A DNA stretch of 40,631 nucleotides, taken from contig CALARG010000042.1 in assembly GCA_937888635.1 (NCBI GenBank), positions 1 to 40,631 on the forward strand, in the 5' to 3' direction. The first letter of the stretch is position 1, and every line of letters starts with the position of its first letter. The position numbers and the translations under genes are program-made. Source of the DNA: an uncultured Alphaproteobacteria bacterium (GTDB taxonomy: Bacteria; Pseudomonadota; Alphaproteobacteria; Rs-D84). The notes under the pieces were generated by a model that saw nothing but the letters and a program-made list of their open reading frames with translations, was not told where the DNA came from and did not search any database. Positions 39,994 to 40,631 of the stretch are shown in pieces.

Positions 39994-40308
39994 ATGAAAT
40001 CTGGTGGCTATGTTTACATTATGGCAAGTGGGCCGTTAGGAACACTTTATATCGGTTCAACAAGTGATTTAGTTGGGCGGGTTTGGCAACATAAAAATAA
40101 AGCAATACATGGTTTTACATCTAAATACAATATTGATAAGTTGGTTTATTATGAATGGCATGACAGCCTTGAATATATGGTTTTGCGTGAAAGACAGTTA
40201 AAGAAATGGAATAGAAATTGGAAATACCGACTGATTATTCAAAAGAATCCGCAATGGCGTGATTTGTATAACGAGGTCTTGATTGCAAATGGATACGCAA
40301 CAGAATAA
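39994..40308 (+). CDS. GIY-YIG (URI-type) small nuclease-like protein
   Basis: The 104-residue protein is a single GIY-YIG domain: YVYIMASGPLGTLYIGSTSD (about 6-25) supplies the two signature strands, then RVWQHKN (about 29-35) the catalytic Arg and His, with LRERQLKKWNRNWK (about 71-84) and the late Asn/Glu. Such URI-type proteins are common, mostly unstudied, and may be structure-specific nucleases. I use ATG 39994 rather than a TTG two codons earlier. It is bracketed by palindromic repeats, upstream (39851-39940) and downstream (40314-40441), as if gene and repeats moved together. Confidence 0.88.
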   Translation: MKSGGYVYIMASGPLGTLYIGSTSDLVGRVWQHKNKAIHGFTSKYNIDKLVYYEWHDSLEYMVLRERQLKKWNRNWKYRLIIQKNPQWRDLYNEVLIANGYATE

Positions 40309-40313
40309 GGATG

Positions 40314-40365
40314 TCCCTGCGGGGCAATGGATCCCCGCCTACGCGGGGATGACGGAGGAAAAGTG
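40314..40365 (+). repeat. palindromic repeat, downstream copy 1
   Basis: A unit of TCCCTGCGGGGCAATGGATC type, continuing to GGGGATGACG and then GAGGAAAAGTG. The same unit is seen at 39900-39940 and 40390-40441. Confidence 0.8.
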
Positions 40366-40389
40366 GGGCCCAACAGGATGACAAAATTA

Positions 40390-40441
40390 TCCCTGCGGGG
40401 CAAGGGATCCCCACCTGCGTGGGGATGACGGAGGAAAAGTG
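40390..40441 (+). repeat. palindromic repeat, downstream copy 2
   Basis: A direct copy of 40314-40365 with few changes, including the GAGGAAAAGTG tail. Only the CCCCAC/GTGGGG arms differ from CCCCGC/GCGGGG of copy 1, with matching changes on both sides. Confidence 0.8.
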
Positions 40442-40500
40442 AGAATGACGAGTAAAAAAAAAGGGGGGGATAACGAATAATTTTTTGCACTATTCGCGAT

Positions 40501-40533
40501 AAAAAAAATCCCCCGTTTGGGGGATTTTTTATT
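40501..40533 (+). terminator. intrinsic terminator near the right edge
   Basis: AAATCCCCC gttt GGGGGATTTTTT, the same stem as at 39767-39797. I see no gene between it and the window end. Confidence 0.75.
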
Positions 40534-40631
40534 TTTTACCGTTTGCTCTTACCCGAACACATAACAGTCAGAAAACCGCCGTTTTTCGCACTTTTCGTTT
40601 GGCCTTATATGTTTTCGTAATTATTATTTTT
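40534..40631. other. AT-rich tail without a recognised gene
   Basis: About 100 bases hold no ORF with a ribosome-binding site or recognisable product. Together with 40309-40500 (repeats), the last 320 bases are non-coding as far as I can see. Confidence 0.5.

Noticed and set aside
39851..40441. CRISPR array
   Set aside because: The palindromic units are few, not regularly spaced, and lack spacers of equal length; no cas gene is present.

Overview
The window reads as a chromosomal segment of a small-genome, probably host-associated alphaproteobacterium with moderate GC. The evidence is a ParA-ParB-RsmG cluster with parS-like palindromes, a degenerate family-4 uracil-DNA glycosylase, a DUF3426 zinc-ribbon membrane protein, a DUF4167-like protein, TGA used as stop, and many housekeeping proteins shorter than usual (GpsA, MnmG, RsmE). 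Lineage cannot be fixed from the sequence alone; it resembles uncultured gut Alphaproteobacteria.

Layout. 1-6465: the end of a tRNA-Val, a small membrane ORF, an OmpA-type lipoprotein, a solitary VirD4-like coupling ATPase, two rRNA-modification enzymes (RsmE, RsuA/RluB type), a TPR membrane protein and IF-3 with an AUU start. 6506-13999: degenerate UDG, Pal, a radical SAM protein probably made from a leaderless mRNA, parB-parA-rsmG with two parS sites, and TPR protein-gpsA. 14030-16202: a leader-RNA module, mreB, rnpA-yidD. 16269-25736: accB-accC, a second leader-RNA module back to back with tRNA-Val(GAC), a Panacea-like protein, metG, an unknown gene plus queH, fabD-fabG and a shortened mnmG. 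25765-30228: a third leader-RNA module back to back with tRNA-Thr(CGT), a Skp/OmpH-like protein, an OmpA lipoprotein, a pseudopilin, dnaX and a DUF4167-like gene. 30386-39754: three large pilin-like proteins with tail-fibre-like bodies, a DUF3426 protein, a secreted protein, a RluC/D-type synthase and a 1143-residue secreted cysteine-repeat protein. The right edge holds a GIY-YIG gene among palindromic repeats.

The most striking observation is a family of three minus-strand structured leader RNAs (about 14244-14393, 18306-18478, 25972-26143). Each has a promoter, a hairpin whose loop carries GAAC and can pair far downstream (a pseudoknot), a switch hairpin, an intrinsic terminator and then a ribosome-binding site and a 61-65 codon ORF. 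The second arm of the switch hairpin can pair either with its upstream partner or with a second copy of that partner that overlaps the terminator stem, which is the logic of an attenuator. Copies 2 and 3 use CCTCCAACC/GGTTGGAGG; copy 1 uses CCCGAC/GTCGGG in the same places, so the alternative pairing is kept while the sequence changes. The ORFs after copies 2 and 3 are homologous and resemble a worn Xre/Cro HTH; the ORF after copy 1 is unrelated. I know of no described RNA class with this layout.

Other themes are several genes whose ATG sits 6-9 nt after a -10 box without a Shine-Dalgarno (leaderless candidates), a recurring CCGG-type bidirectional terminator, and a surface apparatus of pilin-like, OmpA-like and cysteine-repeat proteins.
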